Below, in pieces: positions 1 through 7,311 of a stretch of DNA of 37,864 bases (its first letter is position 1; each line of letters begins with the position of its first letter). Made by a program: the position numbers and the translations under genes. The notes below the pieces were generated by a model. The model was not told where the DNA came from and did no database searches. It saw only the letters and a program-made list of their open reading frames with translations. The stretch is taken from NCBI GenBank assembly GCA_019244185.1, contig JAFATB010000017.1:1-37864 (forward strand). The letters are read 5' to 3'. The stretch comes from Acidobacteriota bacterium (GTDB taxonomy: Bacteria; Acidobacteriota; Thermoanaerobaculia; Gp7-AA8).

Positions 1-904
1 GACTGTCTACGTCGAAAAGTACGTCCTCAACCCCCGTCACATCGAGATCCAGGTCATCGCGGACCAGCACGGGCAGACCGTGTACCTCGGCGAGCGCGAA
101 TGCTCGATCCAGAGGCGCCACCAGAAGATCATGGAAGAGACCCCGTCGCCGGTCGTCACTCCGGAGATACGCGAGCGCATGGGCACCGCCGCAGTGCGCG
201 CTGTCGAGGCCGCGGGATACGTGAACGCGGGAACCGTCGAGTTCATCTTCAGCGAGGGCGACTTCTATTTCCTCGAGGTCAACGCCCGCCTGCAGGTCGA
301 GCATCCGATCACCGAGCAGGTGACGGGCGTCGATCTCGTGCGCGCGCAGCTCGACGTCGCGTCGGGCAAGCCGCTGCCGTGGACGCAGGACGCGCTGCGG
401 CAGCGCGGACACGCGATCGAAGTGCGCGTGTATGCCGAGGATCCCGACGATCGCTTTCTGCCCCAGAGCGGAACGATCGCGGTGTACTCGGAGCCGACCG
501 GTCCGGGCGTGCGCGTCGACGCGGGCGTCACGCGCGGCAGCGAGATCGGCGTGAAGTTCGATCCGATGCTGGCCAAGCTCGTGGCCACCGCGGAATCGCG
601 TGACGCCGCCATTGACCGGCTCGCACGTGCGCTCCGCGACTACGTGATCCTCGGGACGAAGACGAACGTCTCGTGGCTGCGCCGCGTCATCACGCATCCG
701 GCGTTCCGCGAAGGTTTGGTCAGCACGCGCTTTCTCGAGGAGCACGCCGAGTCGCTCGCGCCGCGCGTGGGCGAGGTCGTACCGCGCATCGCCGCCGCGA
801 TCGCGTCGGCGCCGCGCAAACGCGCCGAAGTTGCGTCGTCATCCGACGGGCCGCGGCTTGCCAGCGTCTGGGACGAGCTCGGCATGTGGGGCCGCGCCAC
901 GTAA
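1..904 (+). CDS. accC: Biotin carboxylase subunit of an acyl-CoA carboxylase, 3' part
   Basis: The gene enters from upstream of the window; the reading frame is open from base 2 and ends at TAA 902-904, leaving about 300 C-terminal residues. Biotin carboxylase carboxylates the biotin of a carrier protein with ATP and bicarbonate, the first half-reaction of acetyl- or propionyl-CoA carboxylase in the cytoplasm. Visible signatures are the ATP-grasp segment EKYVLNPRHIEIQV, GERECSIQRRHQK, the active-site strand EVNARLQVEHPITEQVTG and HAIEVRVYAEDP. The protein stops shortly after the biotin-carboxylase C-terminal domain with a tail ending DELGMWGRAT and has no biotin-carrier domain (no MKM motif), so the carrier must be a separate protein. 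The tail resembles acyl-CoA carboxylase alpha subunits more than E. coli AccC, so acetyl- versus propionyl-type specificity is open. Confidence 0.93.
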   Translation, partial: TVYVEKYVLNPRHIEIQVIADQHGQTVYLGERECSIQRRHQKIMEETPSPVVTPEIRERMGTAAVRAVEAAGYVNAGTVEFIFSEGDFYFLEVNARLQVEHPITEQVTGVDLVRAQLDVASGKPLPWTQDALRQRGHAIEVRVYAEDPDDRFLPQSGTIAVYSEPTGPGVRVDAGVTRGSEIGVKFDPMLAKLVATAESRDAAIDRLARALRDYVILGTKTNVSWLRRVITHPAFREGLVSTRFLEEHAESLAPRVGEVVPRIAAAIASAPRKRAEVASSSDGPRLASVWDELGMWGRAT

Positions 905-971
905 TTTTCGTCGTCGAGCCCGCTAATTCTGGCAAACCTCGCGCAAACACACTGGACCGGAGGACCATGTG

Positions 972-1907
972 ATGAAACATGCACTTGTTGCGGCCCTGGC
1001 AGTGTTCCTCGCCACGGCTGCATCCGCACAGAACACGGTTCGTTGCGAGTCGACGAACAACAAGTACCACGAATGCCGGACCACCGGCTGGGATGCCGGA
1101 CGCGTCGTCATCGCGCATCAGATGAGCGACAACACCTGCGTCGAAGGGAAGACGTGGGGCACGCGCAACGGAATGGTGTGGGTGAGCGGCGGCTGCCGCG
1201 CCGACTTCGCGCTGGCGTCGTCGTCGTCGACGTGGAACGGCAGATCCGGCTCGACCATCACCTGCGAGTCGATCAACAACATCCGCCACACCTGCAACGC
1301 TGACGTCACCGGCGGCGTGACGCTCGCGCGGCGCCTCAGCGCCGACGCCTGCGTGCGTGGACGCACGTGGGACGTGCGCTCCGACGGCCGCGGCATCTGG
1401 GTCGACAAAGGCTGCCGCGCCGAGTTCACGATCGGCGACACGGGCAGCCGCTGGCAGCATTCGGCCGCGCGCACGGTGATGTGCGAGTCGAAGAACAACG
1501 GCCGCACGCGCTGCAGCGCGGACACGTCGTACGGCGTGCAGCTCGCGCATCAGCTCAGCCAGAACGGCTGCAACATGGGCCGCGACTGGGGCTGGGACCA
1601 GAACGGCATCTGGGTCGATCACGGCTGCCGCGCCGAGTTCAGCGTCGGCGGCTATCACAACGGCATGCGCGGCAACGGCAACAACAACGGCTCGATGGCC
1701 TCGTCGTCGGGACAGCAGACGCTCGTCTGCGAGTCGCGTGACGGCCGCCGCAACTACTGCCGCGCGAACACCGGCTGGGGCGTGACGCTGCTGCGCCGCA
1801 CGAGCGATGCGGCGTGCGAGCGCGGACAGAGCTGGGGCTACGACGAGAACGGAGTCTGGGTCTCGAACGGCTGCCGCGGCGAGTTCCTGCTCGACGCGAA
1901 CCGGTAA
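972..1907 (+). CDS. Secreted Cys-rich protein with four DUF3011 repeats
   Basis: A 311-aa exported protein of unknown function. A signal peptide is visible (MKHALVAALAVFLATAASA, cleavage near residue 19-20). The rest is four tandem DUF3011-type modules at about residues 24-81, 97-154, 169-225 and 251-307. Each starts with a CES motif, contains a Trp-rich core such as TWG or DWGWD, and ends with GCRAEF or a close variant. Each module has four cysteines at equivalent positions (for example C25, C35, C56, C75), sixteen in all, which suggests conserved disulfides in the periplasm or outside. The linker after the third module is Gly/Asn/Ser-rich. ATG 972 is chosen because GGAGGA at 959-964 lies 7 bases upstream; a GTG at 969 is in the same frame. 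A strong terminator follows. The gene appears monocistronic. Confidence 0.85.
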   Translation: MKHALVAALAVFLATAASAQNTVRCESTNNKYHECRTTGWDAGRVVIAHQMSDNTCVEGKTWGTRNGMVWVSGGCRADFALASSSSTWNGRSGSTITCESINNIRHTCNADVTGGVTLARRLSADACVRGRTWDVRSDGRGIWVDKGCRAEFTIGDTGSRWQHSAARTVMCESKNNGRTRCSADTSYGVQLAHQLSQNGCNMGRDWGWDQNGIWVDHGCRAEFSVGGYHNGMRGNGNNNGSMASSSGQQTLVCESRDGRRNYCRANTGWGVTLLRRTSDAACERGQSWGYDENGVWVSNGCRGEFLLDANR

Positions 1908-1930
1908 ACGACTTCTTCCGATCTCACGCG

Positions 1931-1970
1931 AAAGCCGGCGCTGCCCACGGGCGCGCCGGCTTTCGTTTTT
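1931..1970 (+). terminator. Rho-independent terminator after the DUF3011 gene
   Basis: A perfect 11-bp inverted repeat (AAAGCCGGCGC at 1931-1941, GCGCCGGCTTT at 1953-1963) with an 11-base loop is followed by CGTTTTT. It reads as a terminator on the + strand. The T-run overlaps the last bases of the convergent phosphotransferase gene. There is no matching T-run for minus-strand transcripts. Confidence 0.78.
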
Positions 1971-3024
1971 ACATGAGGCGGCGGCAGCGCCAGTGCAGGT
2001 AATGCACGAGCGCCCAGAAGCGTTTGAACGCGGGATTTCCCGTCTGCCCGTTGAGGTATCGATAGTAGATCTGCTGCGCGATCACCGACACGCGGAAGAG
2101 GCCGAAGACTTCGTAGAACGGCCAGTGCTCGAGCGTGAAGCCCATCTGCGCGCAGTAATACGACACGACTTCCTTGCGCGTGAGCATGCCTTCGATGTTC
2201 GTCGGCTGGCGGCGCGTGCTGCGGGCGACGACGTCGTCGTCCGCCTCGACCCAATACGCGATCGTGTTGCCGAGGTCCATCAGCGGATCGCCGAGCGTGG
2301 CCAGCTCCCAGTCGAGGACGCCGATGATGCGCGTGGGCCGCTCGCGATGCAGCACGACGTTGTCGAAGCGAAAATCGTTGTGCGTGATGCAGATGCTTTC
2401 GACCGGCGGCACGTTGCGCTCGAGCCAGCGCATGATGCGGTTGCCGCGCGGCACGTTCCATGTCCTCGCGTTCTTGTAGCGCTGGTTCCAGCCGTCGACC
2501 TGCCGCCGCACGTAACCCGCGCCTTTGCCGAGGTGCTCGAGACCGGCGGCGACGAAATCGACGCGGTGCAGCGCGATGAGCGTGTCGAGGAAGTTGAAGC
2601 AGAGCGAGCGCACGAGCTCGGGCGGCATCTCCACGCCGAGCTCGCGTCGCGGAATGATGCCGTCGATGCGGCGCATGACGTAGAACTCGGTGCCGATCAC
2701 CGACTCGTCCGCGCAGTGCGCGACCATCTCCGGCACGTACGGAAACACCGGCGCGAGCGCCTGCTGCAGGCGGTACTCGCGTCCCATGTCGTGCGCCGAT
2801 TTCGCCTTCGTGCCCGCCGGCGCGCGGCGCAGCACGAAATCGTGCGCGTCGTCGTAGTGCAGGCGATACGTCCAGTTCGACGCGCCGCCGGCGAACTGCG
2901 TCACGCGCGGCGTGCCTTCGAGGTCGGGCAGCTGCGACTTGAGCCACGCGTCGACGGCGTCGACGTTCAGCTCTTCGCCGGGGCGGATGGGACCTTCGTC
3001 GATTTCGATTTCCAGTTCGCTCAT
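1969..3024 (-). CDS. Phosphotransferase family protein (APH fold, ACAD10/11-associated type)
   Basis: A 351-aa cytoplasmic kinase-like protein of the aminoglycoside phosphotransferase fold. It has the N-lobe GGASNWTYRL loop (residues 46-55), a catalytic-loop motif HNDFRFDN at 215-222 (catalytic Asp217, metal-binding Asn222) and the second metal site VLDWE at 237-240 (Asp238). These three match the family. Its ATG at 3024 overlaps the TGA of the upstream acyl-CoA dehydrogenase (ATGA), implying translational coupling. In mammalian ACAD10/ACAD11 the same two domains are fused and act on 4-hydroxy acyl-CoAs; Pseudomonas LvaA/LvaC is a bacterial split pair. By analogy this enzyme would phosphorylate a hydroxyacyl-CoA. 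That substrate is inference; antibiotic resistance is unlikely from the context. Confidence 0.88.
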   Translation of the reverse strand: MSELEIEIDEGPIRPGEELNVDAVDAWLKSQLPDLEGTPRVTQFAGGASNWTYRLHYDDAHDFVLRRAPAGTKAKSAHDMGREYRLQQALAPVFPYVPEMVAHCADESVIGTEFYVMRRIDGIIPRRELGVEMPPELVRSLCFNFLDTLIALHRVDFVAAGLEHLGKGAGYVRRQVDGWNQRYKNARTWNVPRGNRIMRWLERNVPPVESICITHNDFRFDNVVLHRERPTRIIGVLDWELATLGDPLMDLGNTIAYWVEADDDVVARSTRRQPTNIEGMLTRKEVVSYYCAQMGFTLEHWPFYEVFGLFRVSVIAQQIYYRYLNGQTGNPAFKRFWALVHYLHWRCRRLM

Positions 3025-4223
3025 GGCTGATGTTTCCGCAGCTCGTGGCGCGCGATGACGCCGAGGTGCACGGCGTCGGGACCGTCGGCAATGCGCAGCG
3101 CGCGCGCCATCGCGAAGAGAGTCGTCAGCGGCACGTCGTGCGACATGCCCGCGCCGCCGAAGAGCTGGATCGCCTCGTCGGCGACGCGCTGCAGCACGTT
3201 CGGCGCGACGACTTTGATCGCGGAGATCTCGCTCATCGACGCGGCGGCGCCCGCGGTGTCGATGCGCCACGCGGCGTGCAGCGTGAGCAGGCGCGCCTGA
3301 TCGATGGCGATGCGCAGCTCCGCGATGCGCTCGCGGTTGCCGCCGAGGTCGAGGAGCGGCTTGCCGAAGGCGACGCGCGCGAGACCGCGTTCGATCATCA
3401 GCGAGAGCGCGCGTTCCGCGGCACCGATTGCGCGCATGCAGTGATGGATGCGTCCGGGACCGAGACGGCTCTGCGCGATCTCGAAGCCGCGGCCGAGCCC
3501 CGCGATGAGGTTCGCCTTCGGCACGCGCACGTTGGTGAACGTGACCTCGCCGTGGCCGTATGGCTCGTCGTAGTCGCCGAACGCGGGGAGCATGCGCTCG
3601 ATGTGCACGCCAGGAGTATCGAGCGGCACGAGCACCATGCTGTGCTGACGATGGCGATCGCCGTCGGGATTGGAGATGCCCATGAAGATGGCGACCTTCG
3701 CGCGCGGATGTCCGAGTCCGGTCGTCCACCACTTGCGGCCGTCGAGGACGAGCGTGTCGCCGTCGTCGCGGATCGTCGCGCGCAGGTTCGTGGCATCGCT
3801 CGACGCGACGTCGGGCTCGGTCATGCAGAACACGGAACGGATCTCGCCCGCGAGCAGCGGCTGCAGCCAGCCTTCTTTCTGTTCGGCCGTTCCAAAGTGG
3901 GCGAGCACTTCCATGTTGCCGCTGTCCGGCGCGTTGCAGTTGAAGATCTCCGGCGCGAGCAAACTCCAGCCCATCGCCTCGGCCACCACGGCGTAATCGA
4001 GGGCAGGCAACTCGAGGAAGAAGTTCCACAGTCCCGCGTCGCGTGCTTTCGCCTTCAGCGCCTCGACGCGCGGCGAGACGCGCCACTGCGTCCAGTCGCC
4101 GCCGCGATGGGCGGCGTGCAGCTCGCGCACGTGTTCGTCTTCGACGGCAGCAATCTCGTTGGCGATGAAATGCCGGACGCGCTCGGCGAGCTCACGGGCG
4201 CGCGGCGACGGCGTGAAATCCAT
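3021..4223 (-). CDS. Acyl-CoA dehydrogenase family protein (ACAD10/11-like)
   Basis: A 400-aa flavoprotein of typical acyl-CoA dehydrogenase length. It shows the helical N-terminal domain, the FAD/substrate segment FCMTEPDVASSDATN, the beta-domain WWTTG and a C-terminal helical domain with LFGGAGMSHD and ADGPDAVHLGVIARHEL. The last motif is common in the ACAD10/11-like group. It is the middle gene of a minus-strand operon: 6 bases after the SDR stop and overlapping the phosphotransferase start by 4 bases. In characterised pairs of this kind the dehydrogenase-fold partner handles the phosphorylated 4-hydroxyacyl-CoA, eliminating phosphate and shifting the hydroxyl so that beta-oxidation can continue. 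Ordinary alpha,beta-dehydrogenation is the alternative. The family is certain; the substrate is inferred. Confidence 0.92.
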   Translation of the reverse strand: MDFTPSPRARELAERVRHFIANEIAAVEDEHVRELHAAHRGGDWTQWRVSPRVEALKAKARDAGLWNFFLELPALDYAVVAEAMGWSLLAPEIFNCNAPDSGNMEVLAHFGTAEQKEGWLQPLLAGEIRSVFCMTEPDVASSDATNLRATIRDDGDTLVLDGRKWWTTGLGHPRAKVAIFMGISNPDGDRHRQHSMVLVPLDTPGVHIERMLPAFGDYDEPYGHGEVTFTNVRVPKANLIAGLGRGFEIAQSRLGPGRIHHCMRAIGAAERALSLMIERGLARVAFGKPLLDLGGNRERIAELRIAIDQARLLTLHAAWRIDTAGAAASMSEISAIKVVAPNVLQRVADEAIQLFGGAGMSHDVPLTTLFAMARALRIADGPDAVHLGVIARHELRKHQP

Positions 4224-4229
4224 GCGCGC

Positions 4230-4976
4230 TCAGAATAGCTTCGTCACGGCGCGCAGCGGGAGCCGCTTCATCAGAAACGCGATCGCGCTCCACGGCCACG
4301 CGGGGACGAACGCCTGCGTTTTCTCCGCCTCGATGGCGCGCACGAGCGCGCGGACGCCTACGTCGGTGTCGACCATGAACGGCGCGTGCTTCACGCGCTC
4401 GTTCATCTCGGAGCGGATGTAGCCGGGGAACATCGTGCTGACAACGATCGGCATGTTCAGCAGATCCGCGCGGATGCCCTCGGTGAGCGCGGCCAGTCCG
4501 GCCTTCGTCGCCGCGTACGTCGTCAGCGGACCGCGCAGGCCGCGCATCGCGCTGACGGACGCGATGGTGACGAGATGTCCCGCGTTCTGCGCGCGGAAGA
4601 TCTCCAGCGCGGCCTCGCACTGCGCGAGCGCGGCGACGAAGTTCGTCATCGCCGTCTGCTTGTTCGCGTAGAAATAGCCGGTGCCGAGAGGCGCGCCTTT
4701 GCCGAGACCGGCATTGACGATGATGCGGTCGAGCGTGCCGAAGTCGTCGCGGAACGCGCGGAAGACCGCGAACACCTGCTCGTGATCGTTGACGTCGAGC
4801 GCGCGGAGCTCGATGCGCACATTCGGATGCGCGGCGTGCAGCTCGTCGCGTAGCGACTCGAGACGGTCGACGCGTCGCGCGCAGAGTGCGAGACTGCGGC
4901 CGCGCGCGGCGAAGGCGCGCGCCATGCCCGCGCCGAGGCCGGAGCTCGCGCCGGTGATGAGGATGTTCTGCCGCAT
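4230..4976 (-). CDS. Short-chain dehydrogenase/reductase (SDR)
   Basis: A 248-aa classical SDR, first gene of the operon with the acyl-CoA dehydrogenase and phosphotransferase. It has the NAD(P)-binding motif TGASSGLG at 8-15, NAG at 88-90, a catalytic Ser near 140 and YAATK (Tyr154, Lys158). The C-terminal tail, WPWSAIAFLMKRLPL, is hydrophobic and basic and could bring the enzyme to the membrane. ATG 4976 is chosen because the nucleotide-binding strand begins directly after it; upstream in-frame starts would add non-conserved residues. It probably oxidises or reduces a hydroxy/keto acyl intermediate of the same pathway. The arginines after the second strand (ARRVDR) favour NADP(H) over NAD(H), a weak inference. 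Confidence 0.9.
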   Translation of the reverse strand: MRQNILITGASSGLGAGMARAFAARGRSLALCARRVDRLESLRDELHAAHPNVRIELRALDVNDHEQVFAVFRAFRDDFGTLDRIIVNAGLGKGAPLGTGYFYANKQTAMTNFVAALAQCEAALEIFRAQNAGHLVTIASVSAMRGLRGPLTTYAATKAGLAALTEGIRADLLNMPIVVSTMFPGYIRSEMNERVKHAPFMVDTDVGVRALVRAIEAEKTQAFVPAWPWSAIAFLMKRLPLRAVTKLF

Positions 4977-5019
4977 CGCGCGCCGATGGTACTCTGAGGT
5001 CGTGGAAGGAGGACGACGG

Positions 5020-5592
5020 ATGAACAAACGAATTGCGGCTTTCGGTCTTGCCGTCGCGCTGCTTCTCGGCAGTTCCGCCCTTGCCGACAGCCGGAGCTCC
5101 CGACCGGTGCACGGCCGTCCGTATTACGCGCACGGCCCGGTCTCGCGCATCAACCGCGACCGCGGCGGCTATCGCGTCTGGATCGGCAACGTCGGCGATC
5201 CGTTCCTCGTCTCGCCGCGCTATTTCGCGCGGAACCGCTTCCGCGTCGGCGACACCGTCACCATCGGCGGCGTGTACGACCGCCGCGGCTACTACGTGTA
5301 CGCGCCACGCTACGACGCCTTCCGCTACGACGACGCGCGCGGCTACGACGGCGCGAACGGCGACGGCCTTGCCTACTCCGCGGCCACGCTGCGCGGCGTC
5401 ATCGACAGCGTCGACCTCGATCGCGGTACGTTCGTGCTGCGCAACGATCTCACCGGCAGCCTGATCACGGTCGGCTTCGGCGAGGTGCGCACGGAACTGC
5501 GCGCGGGCGATCACGTGGAGCTCGACGGCAACTGGCGCCGCACGGGGCTCTTCGACGCGCACGCCGTGGCGTTCGTGGAAGACGAGCGCTAA
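5020..5592 (+). CDS. Secreted protein with two small beta-barrel (DUF5666-like) modules
   Basis: A 190-aa exported protein. The signal peptide is MNKRIAAFGLAVALLLGSSALA. Two similar modules follow, around residues 43-92 and 127-186. Each runs from a G-x-I/V-S/D start through FLV or FVL strands to a G-D-x-V-x-I/L-D/G-G turn (VGDTVTIGG, AGDHVELDG). The pattern resembles OB-like barrels such as DUF5666; this is a resemblance seen by eye only. The linker is rich in Tyr, Arg and Asp. AAGGAGG about 8 bases upstream supports ATG 5020. It is divergent from the SDR operon and convergent with pirin. Function unknown. Confidence 0.75.
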   Translation: MNKRIAAFGLAVALLLGSSALADSRSSRPVHGRPYYAHGPVSRINRDRGGYRVWIGNVGDPFLVSPRYFARNRFRVGDTVTIGGVYDRRGYYVYAPRYDAFRYDDARGYDGANGDGLAYSAATLRGVIDSVDLDRGTFVLRNDLTGSLITVGFGEVRTELRAGDHVELDGNWRRTGLFDAHAVAFVEDER

Positions 5593-5647
5593 GCGAAGCG
5601 ATCTGCTAGTTGAAGCGCCCCATCTGCTACGCGAAGCGGCCCATTTG
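5589..5647. repeat. Degenerate 21-bp tandem repeat at the pirin 3' end
   Basis: Three imperfect copies lie head to tail. Copies 5627-5647 and 5606-5626 match at 16 of 21 positions; a third, 5589-5605, has 4 bases deleted. On the minus strand each copy encodes the pirin C-terminus followed by a stop (QMGRFA-stop, QMGRFN-stop, then a shortened QIASL). The third copy contains the TAA stop of the convergent gene. The likely origin is tandem duplication of the gene end. Confidence 0.7.
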
Positions 5648-6472
5648 ATAATCCAGCATCGCCTGATAGATCTCTTCGTGCGAGTTCATGACGAACGGTC
5701 CGTGCGCGACGACGCGCTCGCCGAACGGCGTCGCGTGGCCGAAGAGAATCCGTGAGTCCTGCGTCGCCTCGACCTCGATCGTGTCGCCGTCGTCGTTGAA
5801 CTCGACGAGCTGCATCGCCGGTAGCGTCGTCGTCGACGCGCGCAACTCGCCGCGCACGACGTAGAAGAAGACGTTCTCTCCGTGCGGCGCCGGCAACGAC
5901 ACGCGGCTGCCGGCGTCCATCGCGATCGTCGTCATGGTGATGTCGGTCAGCGTCTCGACGGGACCGCGCGTGCCGTCCCACGTTCCCGCGATGACGCTCA
6001 CGCGCACGCCATCCGCCGCCGTCGCGGCCGGAATCTCGTCCGCCTGCAAGCCGATGTAGCGCGGCGCCGTCATCTTGAGGCGGGCGGGCAGATTGACCCA
6101 CAGCTGCAGGATCTCCAGCGGTCCGCCGTCACGCAGGAACTCCTCGGGGGAGAGCTCCGCGTGCACGACGCCGCGCCCCGCCGTCATCCACTGCACGCCG
6201 CCGTCGCGAATGACGCTCTCGTGTCCCGCGCTGTCGCGATGCGCGAGCGAGCCTTCGACGATGAACGTCACGGTCTCGAAGCCGCGGTGCGGATGCGGCC
6301 CGAACGGCAGCCCGCGATTGTTGCGGCCGTAGACCTGCGGCCCGTGATGATTGAGGAAGAGGAACGGGTCGATCTGCTCGAGCCGGCCGTTCGGCAGCGG
6401 GCGTTGCGTACGGAGGTCGCCGATGTCGTCGGAGACCGCGGGATGGAGGTGGCGAATGCTGCGTACAGTCAT
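5627..6472 (-). CDS. Pirin family protein
   Basis: A 281-aa bicupin of the pirin family, usual length. The first cupin has all four expected metal ligands: GPHPHRGFET (His60, His62) and GVVHAE (His104, Glu106). Pirins bind iron; some bacterial members are quercetin 2,3-dioxygenases and others bind regulators or metabolic enzymes, so the role here is not fixed by sequence. The second cupin, from about residue 170, lacks an obvious ligand set, as is normal. The start at 6472 gives the standard N-terminus (MTVRSIRHLHPAV). The gene stands alone, divergent from the L,D-transpeptidase-like gene, and its 3' end is duplicated (see repeat). Confidence 0.92.
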   Translation of the reverse strand: MTVRSIRHLHPAVSDDIGDLRTQRPLPNGRLEQIDPFLFLNHHGPQVYGRNNRGLPFGPHPHRGFETVTFIVEGSLAHRDSAGHESVIRDGGVQWMTAGRGVVHAELSPEEFLRDGGPLEILQLWVNLPARLKMTAPRYIGLQADEIPAATAADGVRVSVIAGTWDGTRGPVETLTDITMTTIAMDAGSRVSLPAPHGENVFFYVVRGELRASTTTLPAMQLVEFNDDGDTIEVEATQDSRILFGHATPFGERVVAHGPFVMNSHEEIYQAMLDYQMGRFA

Positions 6473-6512
6473 GATTTCAAATCAGGCGAGGAACGGCTGA
6501 GCTTGCACGGTC

Positions 6513-6521
6513 TGCTATTCT
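6513..6521 (+). promoter_or_regulatory. Possible extended -10 element
   Basis: TGCTATTCT matches the TGnTATAAT pattern at most positions and lies 39 bases before the ATG at 6561. No convincing -35 box is seen. It sits in the 88-base divergent region between pirin and the L,D-transpeptidase-like gene. Confidence 0.3.
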
Positions 6522-6560
6522 GATCCGCAAGTCGTCAGTCCAACTCCGAACGGTTTCTCA

Positions 6561-7280
6561 ATGAAGCGAATTCTCCTGGCCCTCGTCCCGGTCCTGTTGT
6601 GGTTCAGCCCGGCGGTGCGCGCGGATGCGCCACCATGCAACGCCGGCGCATCCGAGTCGCTCGTCGGCGCGCTGCTGCGGCAGGCGCCCGGCCTCAAAGC
6701 CGACGTGCTCCGCCTCGCGCTCAACGCTTCGCGCTGCGCCGACGAGCGCGGCCTCGTGCGACGCCACGATCTGCTCACCGTCATCGACTACTCGCTGCCG
6801 TCTGACAAGCCGCGCCTCTTCGTCTTCAATCTCGATGCGAGGAAGCTGCTTTTCCGCGAGCTCGTCGCGCACGGCAAGAACAGCGGCGGCAACCTCGCCA
6901 GCTTCTTCTCGAACAGCCCCGGCAGCCTCGCCACGAGCATCGGCCTCTTCGTCACCGCCGACACGTACATCGGCGGCAACGGCTATTCGCTGCGCCTGCG
7001 CGGACTCGAAGAAGGCGTGAACGACATGGCGTGGGACCGCGCAATCGTGATGCACGGCGCCTCGTATGTCAGCCGCGCCGCGATCGCAGCCCTCGGCCGT
7101 CTCGGCCGCAGTTGGGGCTGCCCCGCGGTGCGCGCGGAGATGGCGCACAAGATCATCGACACCGTGAAGGGCGGCAGCCCGATCTTCGCGTATTACCCCG
7201 ACCGCGACTGGCTCCGTCACTCCGCGTTCTTCGGCCACACGAACAGCGGCGCCACGGCGATGGCGTCCGCGCGGCGGTGA
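6561..7280 (+). CDS. Secreted murein L,D-transpeptidase-like protein (YkuD_2 family)
   Basis: A 239-aa exported protein with signal peptide MKRILLALVPVLLWFSPAVRA. It matches the YkuD_2 (DUF4105-unrelated, PF13645-type) L,D-transpeptidase catalytic family. Visible motifs are LFVFNLDARKLLF with GKNSGGN, the catalytic histidine region IVMHGASYV (His165) and RSWGCPAV with the presumed nucleophile Cys187. Length is normal for the family. The expected activity is peptidoglycan cross-linking or attachment in the periplasm, but few members are characterised. The start at ATG 6561 leads directly into the signal peptide, though no good ribosome binding site is seen. Downstream, 31 bases separate it from the FUSC gene, so the two may be co-transcribed. 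Confidence 0.9.
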   Translation: MKRILLALVPVLLWFSPAVRADAPPCNAGASESLVGALLRQAPGLKADVLRLALNASRCADERGLVRRHDLLTVIDYSLPSDKPRLFVFNLDARKLLFRELVAHGKNSGGNLASFFSNSPGSLATSIGLFVTADTYIGGNGYSLRLRGLEEGVNDMAWDRAIVMHGASYVSRAAIAALGRLGRSWGCPAVRAEMAHKIIDTVKGGSPIFAYYPDRDWLRHSAFFGHTNSGATAMASARR

Positions 7281-7311
7281 CCCGGCGCGGGACGCGCATG
7301 GCAGTTCGTCG

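Noticed and set aside
720..1658. Long minus-strand open frame antisense to the biotin carboxylase and DUF3011 genes
   Set aside because: Its Ala/Arg/Val-rich composition, lack of any motif, and full overlap with well-supported genes mark it as a G+C-rich shadow frame. Many similar ones were dropped.
1969..4086. A 705-residue fused minus-strand protein covering dehydrogenase and phosphotransferase regions
   Set aside because: The upstream part is an Arg-rich out-of-frame reading of the dehydrogenase gene; the real genes overlap by ATGA in different frames.
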